DNA of 64,000 nucleotides from Nipponacmea schrenckii. Lineage: Eukaryota > Mollusca > Gastropoda > Lottiidae. Both the position numbers and the translations under genes were made by a program. The notes beneath the pieces were generated by a model. That model was not told where the DNA came from, did not search any database, and was given only the letters and a program-made list of their open reading frames with translations. The stretch is taken from contig JAUJPP010000005.1 of the NCBI GenBank assembly GCA_030562195.1, positions 31,235,106 through 31,299,105 on the forward strand, given 5' to 3'. Positions 44,601-51,842 of the stretch are shown piece after piece (positions within the stretch are counted from its first letter, which is position 1; every line of letters starts with the position of its first letter).

Positions 44601-47600
44601 TTCACCCGATTATGTTTTTATAACAAAATCCACTACTCTACTTTCGCTTTTATGATTAATTTTACGGTAGCCTTAATTTTACCATAAACGAAATTTTGAA
44701 GGTGTTCGCGATATTGTATGATAATCGTCAATTCTGTGTCATTTATAAATAGCATAGACATCGTTTCAAAATTTGTTTTGTATTATCAGTAGATTTTTAG
44801 TCTAAATTTAATATTATCACAACTTCGTTTCTTAAAGTCACTTTATAATTTGACTGTAGCATGTAAACAATCATTAATGCTGCATAACAGGCTACTTTCG
44901 ATATCGAAGTGTCAAAATGGAAGCGGCGAATTCGGTTCAATATATCGTGAGCTTGCTTCAGAAAAATTACCTTACCTTTCATTCTATGCAATTAATGATG
45001 GAGAGTAGTCAGGAATTACAATTTTGGAAAAAGGAACATTTAATTTAGATGGTTTGGAACAACCTCGTATCCATATTTTCAAAATTCATGAATTAACACG
45101 CTTTGAAAAAAATCTACCGATTTTTCATCCCCAATCTCCCGATTTTTCAAGACAAATCTCCCGATATTGTTTCATCACCTGTACACATGTATGTGTGAGC
45201 ATTGGAATTGATTAGGCCTCAGTCAAGTTTGAATTTGACCTTTTTTCAATGAATTGTTTTAAGTTATTGCCCTTGACTTAGTAAACTTGCGTCATAATTC
45301 TATTGTGCTTGCAATAAAAAGCTTTAATTTTCAAAGGATTTTGATGGAACTTGGTGTTAGCATCAATCAGAATTGACAAGACATTAGTCAAGTTTGAATT
45401 TCTGACTTTTTTTTAACAAATGGTTTTTGGGTTATTGCCCTTGACTTAATAAAATTGCGTCAAAAATATTTGTGGGTGCAAAATAAGCTACAATTTTTTA
45501 ATAGATTTGATGAAACTTGGTATGAGTCTTGAAATAGATAAGATGGAGGTCAAGTTCTAATTTGACAATTTTCCATGAACATTTTTTTTGTTTTTGCCCT
45601 TAACTTCAATATTAATTCAGTGAATGTTTTTTGAGTTATTGCTATATTTATTTTTCAAATTCAATGCTGCCAGTGGGCGTATGTTACCTTGCCTGGTAAG
45701 CTATCTTATCTGATTTGAATGAAATTTGATATGATCATTTTTATTGGCGAGATCTTGAACAAGTTCATTATTTACTATTTTTCGGTGAACTATATTTCAG
45801 TTATTGCCCTTGATTTAGTATAAACTCATAAAAATTAGTTAGTATATACAATAGAGACTAGGTTTTATCTGGATTAGACCTAAATAATGTTAGAGTTTCT
45901 GCCTGTGTTAAAACAGAAAATAAATTGTCGTTTCAAGTTCTTTTTTAATATTTGTATACCAGTTTAATATGTTAGCAGTCCTTTTATATAGTATCCTATT
46001 GTTATCTATTTAAGAATGTGAGTTTAGCTTCTGCAGCAGCATGGGCTGGACCAGCTAGTAATAATAACAGTGTGTGGGGAAGTGAGAGTGGAGCAGCAGG
46101 TGGTATCTGGGAGCAACCACCATCTTCCAAAAAAAAGGCAGCAGCCACAGTGTAAGTGTTTTATCCTCATCCCTATGTGGAGGTATATTGCCTTCGCCCC
46201 TGTCTGTCAATCTGTTAACATTTGTTCTAGACACTAGAGCAGCTACAATTTTCTAGGGATTTGAATGAAACTTGGTGTGATTATTTGAATTTATAAGACA
46301 GCAGTGAAGTTCGATGTATAGTTTTTGAGTTATTGCCACTGCCACTATATTTGTTGTAGACATAATAGAAGCTACAATTTTCAATGAATTTAAATGTAAC
46401 TTTGTGAGCGCATTGAAATTGATAAGACCCCAGTCAAGTTTGAATTTGATGATTTTTTCGATGAACAGTTTTCGAGTTACTGCCCTTTACTTTGTAAAAT
46501 TGATCGAAAAAGGTGCAATAGAAGCTACAATTTTCAATGGATTTTAATGAAAATTGGTATGAATATTGGAATTAATAAGACAGCGGCAGTCATGTTCAAT
46601 TTTTGAGCTAGTGCCCTTGACTTGGTCAAAAGGTATCAAATTGGCTTTTGAACGCAATAGAGACTACAGTTTTCATTGGACCTTAATGAAATTTGCTGTG
46701 ATCATTTATTTTGATCAGATCTTGGACAAGTTCAATATTGACGATTTTTTTGAGTTATTGCCCCTGACTTTGTGAAAACACGTCAAAATAAGCTTGTGAA
46801 TGCCATGGAGACTTCAGTTTTAATTTGATTTATTTGATTAAAATTGATGAGATTATTGAATTAGGCCCAAATAACCTGTGTTATAATAACAGAAATATAC
46901 TTTGAAGTGGGCATTTCTTGCTAGGTTACCACATGTTGATTTTTTGCCCATGACTTGTGACAAGAAGGCAATCAAGTTTGAATTTGACGATTAAGATGAA
47001 TGTTTTTATTTGTATATATAAATCTGATCATTTATAGTGAGATCTTCGACCTGTTTGAATTTGACTAGTTTTTACTTGACTTGTAGAGCTAAAGATTTCC
47101 CAGCTTTGAAAGATAAAAAAGGGGGAGCTGCAGCTACAAAAGCTACAAAAAATACAAATGCTAAAACCACCAAGGAGGAGGTAAATTTTACCCACTTATA
47201 TATCGGTTAGAGTCTTTGCACTCAAGAAAACCTAGAATTATTTAGAAACATCAATTAATCAATAATAAGTATTGTTTTACCAAGAAAAATTCGCAGAGGC
47301 TGAGTCTGTGAAAACAGCAAAATTGCAACATCTAAGCATCTTGTGTGAAACACTCTGCCTGTAAAATATCATTAATGTTAATGGGTATTAATCTATTGTA
47401 AATATTGTAGGTGGTTGTTAAAAGTTTATTTAAACCACAACAAAAGGGTGATGAGTTTACAACTTGGTGTGAGAATGCATTGAAAACTATTGCTACCTCA
47501 GTTGATGGTATGTTAACATCGTCAATATTTCATGTCAGAACATATTTTGGATAAGATCTATCAATTAGATTCATTGAAGGATATTAAATAAAAGAAGTAT

Positions 47601-48283
47601 TGTCAGTTAATTTCCAGTGAATAATGACTTAAAAAACAGTATGTACTGGACAGATTGGTACAGATGTGGTTGACTCACTCATAGACATATATTTTTGGTG
47701 ATTCAAACAGTTCTTCTTTGATTAGGCAATCAGAGATCACAGGCGCCTGGGTTGAAAAAAATTGACTTTTCTCACTTTGACATTTTCTTCTACTATACTC
47801 TAAAAAGGTAAAGGCACGAAAGCCGCCATGTTGGATAGTTGTTTTTTCGTACACCTCTGACAAAAGACGTTAAAAAAGTATTTCCACTGCGATTTTTTGC
47901 GCCTGTGTCAGAGATATCTTGAATACTACCTACCACTGAAACAATTAGTCAAAAGACTAGAAAATCAATTCTAATTCTTCGTTGTTGTTTTCAGTACCAA
48001 CATTTATAGCTTTTCTTCAAGATGTTGAATCTCCATATGAGGTAGGTAATTTGTTCAAAATACAAAGAAAGGTTCTATTTACTTAACATCTGACCTAGAT
48101 AAACAAAAATAAAAAAAATTGGCTTTATGGATCTATAGGTATTGGTTTCCTATATTTTAGGTACATGACTATGTAAGATCTTATCTTGGTGAAACTAAAG
48201 CTGTCAATGATTTTAGTAAAATGTATCTTGAAAAGAGAAGTCAATATAAAAATAAAAAACGACAGGAAAAACGTCAACAAGAG
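17698..48283 (+). CDS. GIGYF: GRB10-interacting GYF protein (GIGYF1/2 orthologue), 27 coding exons, C terminus outside the window
   Basis: Scaffold of the 4EHP-GIGYF complex, which represses translation and promotes decay of target mRNAs. Coding starts at ATG 17722. Exons end-to-end: 17722-17753, 17979-18201, 18341-18455, 18616-18733, 19230-19411, 19577-19717, 19930-20018, 20206-20277, 20435-20833, 25348-25462, 25869-25970, 30207-30271, 33060-33223, 33538-33744, 34678-34826, 35008-35102, 35537-35695, 37010-37390, 37567-37662, 37885-37998, 38185-38285, 38468-38591, 46015-46151, 47087-47180, 47411-47507, 47995-48041 and 48161-48283. The total is 3,741 nt (1,247 codons), with all phases closing. 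Order of parts: 4EHP-binding N terminus, RG-rich stretch, SLPEW-type block, GYF domain, Q-rich and E/R/Q coiled coil, WG/W motifs, then a conserved C-terminal helical region. The expected Lys-rich end of the family is not found, so the gene continues past 64000 or lost it. Confidence 0.95.
17722..20833 (+). CDS. GIGYF: GIGYF exons 1-9: 4EHP-binding motif and RG-rich region
   Basis: Exon 1 encodes MADTLNFGPEW, matching the family's LNFGPEWLRALS start. Residues 40-49 are RYGREEMLAL, the helix through which GIGYF proteins bind the cap-binding protein 4EHP (eIF4E2). Residues 83-140 read LRSMGRGSGPPTRGRGG and further RG repeats, then WEEVGKKYERGGY, which aligns with the vertebrate WEE...RRFEK block. 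Exon 6 has an RSRSSES stretch; exon 7 has DNLPEWSTE...GSFDASGAF, a conserved GIGYF signature. Exon 9 is Asn/Lys/Ser-rich and probably disordered. Exon 8 has two in-frame donors, GTACCA after 20259 and GTAACA after 20277, so an 18-nt alternative is possible. Confidence 0.93.
18830..19055 (+). mobile_element. tRNA-like SINE in GIGYF intron 4
   Basis: The sequence has a tRNA-like head (a degenerate B box, GAGTTCTAATCTTGGTC), then a body, CCGTTGACCTTGAATAAGTCACTC, CAGTCCACCCAGCTGTAATTGGGTAC, and a tail, CCTTGTAAAATATAGTTGTTTCTTTC. This layout is that of a tRNA-derived SINE. The same tail appears inverted at ~19147-19172. Confidence 0.6.
19147..19172 (-). repeat. Inverted copy of the SINE tail
   Basis: GAAACAACTATATTTTACAAGG is the exact complement of the tail at 19027 onward. 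The two arms, ~25 nt each and ~95 nt apart, could fold back in the GIGYF intron 4 RNA. Confidence 0.7.
21980..22757. mobile_element. hAT-type non-autonomous element B (778 bp), nested inside the TTAA element
   Basis: Perfect 17-bp inverted ends TAGTGTTGAAACGGTTA / TAACCGTTTCAACACTA are flanked by a perfect 8-bp target duplication GTAAGTTT (21972-21979 and 22758-22765). Comparison with copy 1 of the TTAA element shows the empty site. The interior has many subterminal ACCGGGT/GGTTAACCG words, likely transposase-binding sites. It keeps a relic of the transposase N terminus at 22421. Confidence 0.93.
22421..22495 (+). pseudogene. Relic of a hAT transposase N terminus (BED-finger start)
   Basis: ATG at 22421 opens 24 codons, including SGVWDYFQKETE and then a stop. 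The (S/K)xVWxYF opening is typical of BED zinc fingers in hAT transposases. The Cys and His ligands that should follow are gone, so this is a dead remnant kept in a deletion derivative. A 121-aa frame from 22194 overlaps it in another frame and looks spurious. Confidence 0.5.
23700..25274 (-). repeat. Family 2 element, minus orientation, in GIGYF intron 9
   Basis: The outer end at 25250-25274 is an imperfect hairpin (GCAGTGAGTT, 5-nt loop, AACGCACTGC). Inside it come CATTTCGAAAACAAAG reversed and an A-tract of ~20. The body then carries units with AGGTCACCAAAGGTCAAGGTCAC at ~24465 and a related run at ~23975. It is the reverse complement of the elements at 51843 onward. The inner end near 23700 is not sharply defined. 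It is antisense to the host gene. Confidence 0.7.
25348..30271 (+). CDS. GIGYF: GIGYF exons 10-12: GYF domain
   Basis: Residues ~482-540 form the GYF domain that binds proline-rich PPG-phi ligands. Exon 10 gives FKWLYKDPQGDIQ, exon 11 gives GPFTSDEMAEWFSAGYFTM with the diagnostic W-x2-x-GYF core, then LLVKRLCDERFQQLG, and exon 12 gives DLIKRWGRVPFLAGLAPPP. The domain is split by introns of 406 bp and 4.2 kb; the second is almost wholly family 1 repeat plus a Penelope fragment. Confidence 0.97.
26338..29268 (+). repeat. Nested family 1 elements E1, E2 and E3 in GIGYF intron 11
   Basis: Start modules (T-run, ATACGCCCACATGGAAATG, then a GTCC-rich stretch) occur at 26338, 27606 and 28089. End modules (CAGTGGGCGTATGTTACC...GCAAGCTATCTTTT) occur near 29142, 29268 and, beyond a Penelope fragment, 30022. 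Each start interrupts an earlier unit at a T-run and each end is followed by the rest of that unit, so they nest like brackets. Units are ~160 bp, with sub-types using either 'gtatccacaatagaggctac' or 'aatagaagctacaattttc'. No protein is encoded. Confidence 0.85.
29269..29892 (-). pseudogene. Penelope-like retroelement fragment with GIY-YIG endonuclease domain
   Basis: On the minus strand, 29839-29465 reads a C-x3-RCKTCPFI knuckle, then SNVIYLISCKKCPKQYIEET, RFNAHRSDI and KPVSNHFN. These are the GIY-YIG nuclease signature and the spacing of Penelope-like elements; the second motif is YIEE instead of YIGE. The reading continues in another frame near 29480 as SREAHWIETLNTARPIGLN, so a frameshift separates the parts. 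The reverse transcriptase part is absent. It sits between two copies of the family 1 end module. Confidence 0.85.
29893..30022 (+). repeat. Family 1 end module (remainder of element E1)
   Basis: It resumes with TTTTGAGTTTTTGCCCTT and runs to CAGTGGGCGTATGTTACCTT...CAAGCTATCTTTT. It is nearly identical to the modules ending at 29142 and 29268. Confidence 0.85.
30293..31232 (+). repeat. Family 1 element at the 5' end of GIGYF intron 12
   Basis: A complete element from ATACGCCCACATGGAAATG to the GTGGGCGTAT...GCAAGCTATCTTT end, with five to six units. It begins only ~21 nt after the exon 12 donor. A (TA)n/ATTTATAT run is inserted near 31108. The next 260 bp, to 31496, hold nothing recognisable. 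Confidence 0.85.
31497..33042 (+). repeat. Family 1 element at the 3' end of GIGYF intron 12
   Basis: It starts TTATTATACGCCCACATGAA and has about nine ~160-bp units of the 'agaagctacaattttcaatgg' type. It ends GGGTGTATGTTACCTTGCC...GCAAGCTATCTTT, 17 nt before exon 13. The element end therefore overlaps the region where the branch point and pyrimidine tract should lie. Confidence 0.85.
33060..38591 (+). CDS. GIGYF: GIGYF exons 13-22: Gln-rich and Glu/Arg/Gln coiled-coil region
   Basis: Exons 13-14 are Gln- and Met-rich (LQQQFMLQQQMLQQQ; then MMQMMM and PQQQPQ). Exons 15-16 carry short Trp motifs (ETIWGGVNA, TSVWDLEAG), as found in GIGYF proteins before the coiled coil. Exons 17-19 give ~210 residues of highly charged helix made of EEERKREE-like heptads, with few hydrophobic breaks. 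Exon 20 has AQWAKQQNGG and SLSLTEIQQQEHQKW, exon 21 ends QKSWASHV, and exon 22 has KSLMQIQQEEQAKL, all conserved landmarks of the family. Antisense Cys/Ser-rich frames across these exons are shadows of the low-complexity coding strand. Confidence 0.93.
33800..34475. mobile_element. hAT-type element A, copy 2 (reverse orientation)
   Basis: Ends are CAGGGCTGTTGATTTATTTT and TTTAGCCAAATCAACAGCCCT. The interior matches the ends of 20889-23555 in reverse: the 'ggacatatttt' next to the left end, and 'caattagccatttt...gacaaacaaacatgtctggcatggc' next to the right end. It is 676 bp with a T-tract at ~34352. The flanking 8-mers do not match well, so the duplication has decayed. It lies in GIGYF intron 14. 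Confidence 0.7.
34852..34930 (+). repeat. Family 1 half-unit in GIGYF intron 15
   Basis: A lone fragment, TTTTTTGAGTTATTGCCCTT to GCGCAATAGAGACTACTG, with no start or end module. It begins about 25 nt after the exon 15 donor. Confidence 0.7.
35711..36108 (+). repeat. Degraded family 1 element in GIGYF intron 17
   Basis: The start module is present twice (35711 and ~35772: CACCCACATGAATATATGGACGTATATT), followed by two and a half units and a remnant end, TTGCCTGGCAAGCTGTCTT. It begins ~16 nt after the exon 17 donor. Confidence 0.75.
36271..36755 (+). repeat. Degraded family 1 element in GIGYF intron 17
   Basis: It starts CTATACACCCACATTTTAAT, then has about three units of the 'gcaatagaaactacagtttttatcgg' type and a remnant end, CATATCTTGCAAGGCAGCC. 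The following 250 bp up to exon 18 have no recognised repeat. Confidence 0.65.
38637..38970 (+). repeat. Two family 1 start modules in GIGYF intron 22
   Basis: TATACGCCCACATTATAATGTG at ~38641 and a second one at ~38845 (CCACATTATGATGTGG, TTGTCATCACC, CCGTCCGTCTGTCC), each followed by little or no unit sequence. Confidence 0.6.
39030..42850. mobile_element. Foldback-like element: ~0.6-0.7 kb inverted arms around tandem repeats
   Basis: The left arm from ~39031 (GTATGGAAGACAATCCCTGCC...) to ~39640 matches in reverse the sequence from ~42850 back to ~42120. Shared landmarks include TTAATGAATAATTTGGTG, CATTTCATGAGAACGATATC and CAGTCCACAGTGATGG in the left arm. Inside the left arm are about five ~175-bp tandem units (39590-40510) containing GATGAAGACTCTTCATGGCC and GATGGAATTGGCAGAATCC. 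A family 1 array (40512-42118) is inserted between the arms. No transposase is present. It lies in GIGYF intron 22. Confidence 0.75.
40512..42118 (+). repeat. Family 1 array inside the foldback element
   Basis: It starts T-run ATACGCCCACATGGAAATG at 40512. The phrase TAGAGGCTACAG (or a close variant) recurs at 40601, 40756, 40917, 41078, 41238, 41398 and 41559, giving spacings of 155, 161, 161, 160, 160 and 161 bp. The last three units are of the 'cgatgcaataaatcctcc' type. It stops at ~42118 without an end module, directly against the right arm of the foldback element. This is the cleanest array for measuring the unit. Confidence 0.9.
42851..43287. other. Unassigned intron sequence
   Basis: Part of GIGYF intron 22 between the foldback element and the next family 1 array. 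A 68-aa frame at 42891-43097 has no recognisable features. I see no repeat or gene here. Confidence 0.4.
43288..43872 (+). repeat. Family 1 element (subfamily with 'ggcttgtgaacg'), interrupted
   Basis: It starts TTTTTATACGCCCATATTATAATGTG and has about three and a half units. At 43872 it breaks off inside 'actgttttt'; its continuation 'atctgatttgaatgaaattt' is found at 45706-45895, after an inserted younger element. Confidence 0.8.
43873..45706 (+). repeat. Younger family 1 element nested in the previous one, itself interrupted
   Basis: A complete element from ATACGCCCACATGGAAATG (43873) to GTGGGCGTATGTTACC...GGTAAGCTATCTT (45706). Between 44377 and 45184 it is interrupted by ~0.8 kb of different sequence. 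The host element resumes directly after the end module. Confidence 0.8.
44377..45184. other. Unclassified 0.8-kb insertion within a family 1 array
   Basis: The left side reads CCCATCTACCGCAGGGAG and AATCTACCGATTTTTTT. The right side reads AAATCTACCGATTTTTCA, CAATCTCCCGATTTTTC and AATCTCCCGATATTG, so the ends share the word TCTACCGATTTTT as direct, not inverted, repeats. A 64-aa minus-strand frame (44991-44797) has no known motif. No transposase is seen. Confidence 0.4.
46015..48283 (+). CDS. GIGYF: GIGYF exons 23-27: W/DFP motifs and C-terminal helical region
   Basis: Exon 23 has AAAWAGPAS, SVWGSES and GGIWEQPPSSK, and exon 24 has AKDFPALKDK. Short Trp and DFP motifs here are a family feature and could bind decay factors such as DDX6, which is an inference. 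Exons 25-27 give VVKSLFKPQQKGDEFTTWCE, VPTFIAFLQDVESPYEV and HDYVRSYLGETKAVNDFSKM, the most conserved C-terminal part of GIGYF1/2, then a Lys/Arg/Gln-rich helix. Phase is 0 at the end of exon 27, with a GTTTGT donor. The family's final Lys-rich and acidic tail is not found in the window. Confidence 0.93.
46165..46920 (+). repeat. Degraded family 1 element in GIGYF intron 23
   Basis: A worn start (CCCTATGTGGAGGTATATTGCC, CCTGTCTGTC) occurs 14 nt after the exon 23 donor. About four units follow, with 'gaagctacaattttcaatg' and 'gagactacagttttcattgg'. Further decayed unit sequence runs to the exon 24 acceptor (47086), including 'gtgagatcttcgacctgtttgaatttgac'. Confidence 0.7.
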
Positions 48284-48335
48284 GTTTGTTTTTACTATAT
48301 TGCTTTATTCACATAAAAACATGTCTGTCACTAAT

Positions 48336-48370
48336 TTTTATACACCCACACATTAATGTGGACATTTTAC
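48336..48370 (+). repeat. Family 1 start module, isolated
   Basis: TTTTTATACACCCACACATTAATGTGG only, 55 nt after the exon 27 donor, followed at once by LINE-derived sequence. Confidence 0.6.
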
Positions 48371-48429
48371 TCAACCAACTTCTCCCAATTAACTTCTCCC
48401 AACTATTTATGACTATGAATTGATTAATA

Positions 48430-49420
48430 GAAGATGTAAAAAAAGGGGATGGTATCATCAATATTTTCAAAAAATCGATTTCCTGTACAAGAGCAATAAA
48501 ATCACCAAAATTCACCACCTTTGAACATATGGCACTGACTCTGAAAGTGAAAAATGAAATCGTCATCATTATCTCCATTTATTGCCCCCGCCATCAAAAT
48601 CAAACAGATTAACATTTGTTTTATAGTTTGTAGTTTTATAAGTGACAAAGTGACTGATTCGGGAAAACTGATTATACTGGGTGATTTCAATATCCATGTT
48701 GATAATCCAGTTGCAGAAACTGTTTCAAAATTTGTTCATCTTTTAGAGTCATTCAATCTACAGCAACATATTCATAAACCAACCCATAAACATAACCATA
48801 CCTTAGATTTGGTAATTACCAGAGATACTGATTCTATCTAGCGATGTTGTTAACCATCTTCTCTTCGACCACGATAGCGTTTTTTGTGAGCTAAATATTC
48901 CAAAACCTGGTCCCATCAAAAAATGCCTTGAAACGAGGAAAACAAAACTGCACCAACAAACAGATCGATATATATTAACTGACCTAAGTAAGACCAAAAA
49001 GAGATGGAGAAAATCAAAGCTTGAAGTTGATCGTCAGATTTACAATTCTGCCCGTACTAACTCCCAACAACCTTGTTGCAGCAGCGAGAAAACATTATTT
49101 TCAACAGCTAAAGGAATTTTCAATATTACAAATACACTTTTGCAACCTACTCAATCATCCAATCTTCCATCTGGTCAAACTACCCAACAATTAACCAAAA
49201 CCTTCTGATTTCTTCCACAACAAATTATCTGCTTTAAGAGAACAGCTTGATAATAACCAACCAAATATTTACTTATCTGATAAAACATTCAAAGGACAAC
49301 CGCTCACTGAATTTAAATATGTTTCTCAGATTGAGGTAAAGAAGCTAATAACTTCCTCTGCATCCAAATCCTGCCCCTTAGACCCCATTCCAACCTGGCT
49401 TCTCAGGGTACAAAATAAGC
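48430..49420 (+). pseudogene. LINE pseudogene: APE-type endonuclease region
   Basis: Reading frames joined by frameshifts give TTFEHMALTLK, IIISIYCP, then LIILGDFNIHVDNP, ESFNLQQHIHKPTHKHNH and TLDLVITR. This is the C-terminal half of an apurinic-endonuclease domain as in L2/CR1-type LINEs. Further on come decayed pieces of the linker and the reverse-transcriptase N terminus (SCPLDPIPTWLLR at ~49370). It has many stops. The clade is inferred from motif wording only. Confidence 0.8.
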
Positions 49421-49620
49421 GGTAAAATTTTCGGCAAATTTTGATGTATTTTCTACCAGTGGAGCAGTTTTTTAGCGATGCATTAAAATTTCACCAGATC
49501 AGAAGATCTATAATTTATAGAAATAAATCCCTATGTTTATGAAGATCATGTGATCATGAATTGTTATTCTGTAATAATCTCTAAGATATTTTCTTAAAAA
49601 TACGATGGCCTTTATTGTTA

Positions 49621-50935
49621 TTTTTATACGACCACACATAAATGTGGGCGTATATTGTAGTCGCCCCTGTCTGTCTGTCTGTCTGTCTATCTGTCTGTCC
49701 GTCCACAATTGTTGTGAACATGATAGAGACCACATTTCTTGATGGATTTTGACCAAATTTGGTGAGTGTGTTTGTTATAACCCAAGGAAGAAGCCTATTG
49801 AAAATCAGACCGATCGAAAAATATTCAATGAGTTATTGCCCTTGTTTTTGAAAATTTGTTGTGAACACGATTAAGAGTGTGTTTCTTGATGGATTTTGAT
49901 GAAATTTGGTGTGATTGCTTGTTATTACTTAGGGATGAAGCCTATTGAAAATCAGACAAATCTAGAAATAAAATCATGAGTTATTGCCCTTGTTCTTGAA
50001 AACACATTCATCTGCCTGTCCACAATTGTTGTGAACACGATAGAGACCACATTTCTTGATGGATTTTGACCAAATTGGGTGAGTGTGTTTGTTATAATCC
50101 AAGGAAGAAGCCTATTGAAAATCAGACCAATCGAAAAATATTCAATGAGTTATTGCCCTTGTTTTTGAAAATTTGTTGTGAACACGATTAAGAGTGTGTT
50201 TCTTGATGGATTTTGATGAAGTTTGGTGTGATTGCTTGTTATTACTTAAGGATGAAGCCTATTGAAAATCAGACAAATCGAAAAATAAATTGATGAGTTA
50301 TGGCCCTTGTTCTTGAAAACACATTCATTTTGCGTTCAAAAATGTGTTGTGGACAGGATAGAGAGATGGTTTCTGGATGGATTTTGATCAATTTCGGTGT
50401 GTGTGTTTGTAATCATCCAAGGATGAAGCCTTCTGCCCGCCTGTTTGTCTGTCTGTCTGTCTGCCTGTCTGTCCACAATTGTTGTGAACACGATAGAGAC
50501 CACATTTCTTGATGGATTTTAATGAAACTTAGAATGAGTCTTTGTAATGACCCAAGGATGAAGCCTATCTAAAATGAAACCAATCGAAAAATATTTACTA
50601 TGAGTTATTGCCCTTGTCCTAAAATACCTTGTGAACACGATAGGGAGCCGGGTTCGATGGAATTTGATGAAACTTGGTGTGAGTGTTTGTTATAACTCGA
50701 GGATAGACCCTATTGAAAATCAGACTAATCAAAAATTATTTATTGAGTTATTGCCCTTGTTCTTTAAAACGTGTTCACTTTATCAGCCTCTGATTCTTTG
50801 TAGACTTGATAGAGATCTGGTTTCTTGATAGATTATGACAAAGCATGATTTTAGCCTTTTACATTTAAAATATTGTATTTACTGATACCTCTTGTCCACC
50901 GTCCGAATAACGGAGGCTGCCAATGGTGGGCGTAT
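49621..50935 (+). repeat. Family 1 element, second subfamily
   Basis: It starts TTTTTATACGACCACACATAAATGTGG, then a GTCT microsatellite (about eight repeats near 49670). About six units follow with 'ttgttgtgaacacgatagagaccacatttcttgatgg' and 'aggatgaagcctattgaaaatcagac'. It ends TGCCAATGGTGGGCGTATTACG at ~50935. A second GTCT run is at ~50450. The same subfamily occurs at 5655-6966. Confidence 0.85.
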
Positions 50936-51842
50936 TACGATGGGCCATCGCTATTTTTTATTCGTATACTACGCGTGTGTGCCTCCCGTGAGTCCTTGTC
51001 TTTTGTTACTATAAATAGACCAAGGTCACCTTCATCAATATGGAAATAACGGTATGATGGTTTTTGAGCAATATGATTCCATCTTATGGAATCAGATTCG
51101 CAATCTCCCCAATTTGCAATGGACAGTCCCCAAAGATTAGTAAATAATATAAATTTAATAGTATTGTAGATCAGGTTCTGATACTTAGGACAACTGATTG
51201 AAATAGGCAAAAAAATAGGCTACGGTATTTTGGTAAAGGGGTGGTTGTGATCTGTTCCATTTTAATTTTTATCGTAATAACAGGCGCAATTTTTGTTCTT
51301 TTGTATTTTCCGTATTATTGAGCAGAGTAGTGCTTTGAAATAATTAAAGCTGCAAATAGTTAAAGCTAAATTAGTGGACTTTATATTCGTTAACAAACAG
51401 ATAACACTCTCCCTAATATGCAAAAATGACGGAACCGACTTAAAATTTTGTTGACATTGGCTTAAGCCACACCCCTATTTCATTGAATGTATTGGAACTC
51501 ATAATTATAACGGTAACCATTGTTAAAATGTTGGAATGAAAAGAAGATGAAATATTATTCATGAAGTTTTGCAATATATTGTAGTAGGCCTAACACTTAT
51601 AGGAACTATTAATTTCATAAAAAATAGCGACTTAGCTTAATTAATGTGAGAAAATTATGTCTGGAGTTTGGCTAAATACCGCAGAAAAATGGCAAGAAAA
51701 ATTAACCCCGAGTGTTGTTGGTTGGACTTTACGGCTGATCATGGAACAAAAATTAACAAATAATTATTGGTTTTTTGTAGTTACGTATATTGGACGATTT
51801 AGTCGAAAACATATTGTAATCGTTTGGATTATTTTCTTTTTT
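50936..51842. other. Unassigned sequence
   Basis: A 91-aa minus-strand frame (51210-50935) and a 75-aa plus-strand frame (51657-51884) occur here. Neither shows a known domain, and the second runs into the family 2 start hairpin, so neither is called as a gene. Confidence 0.35.

Noticed and set aside
43288..50935. Separate genes for the many 60-90-aa frames across GIGYF introns
   Set aside because: They fall in transposon-derived repeats, have no splice support and no protein motifs.
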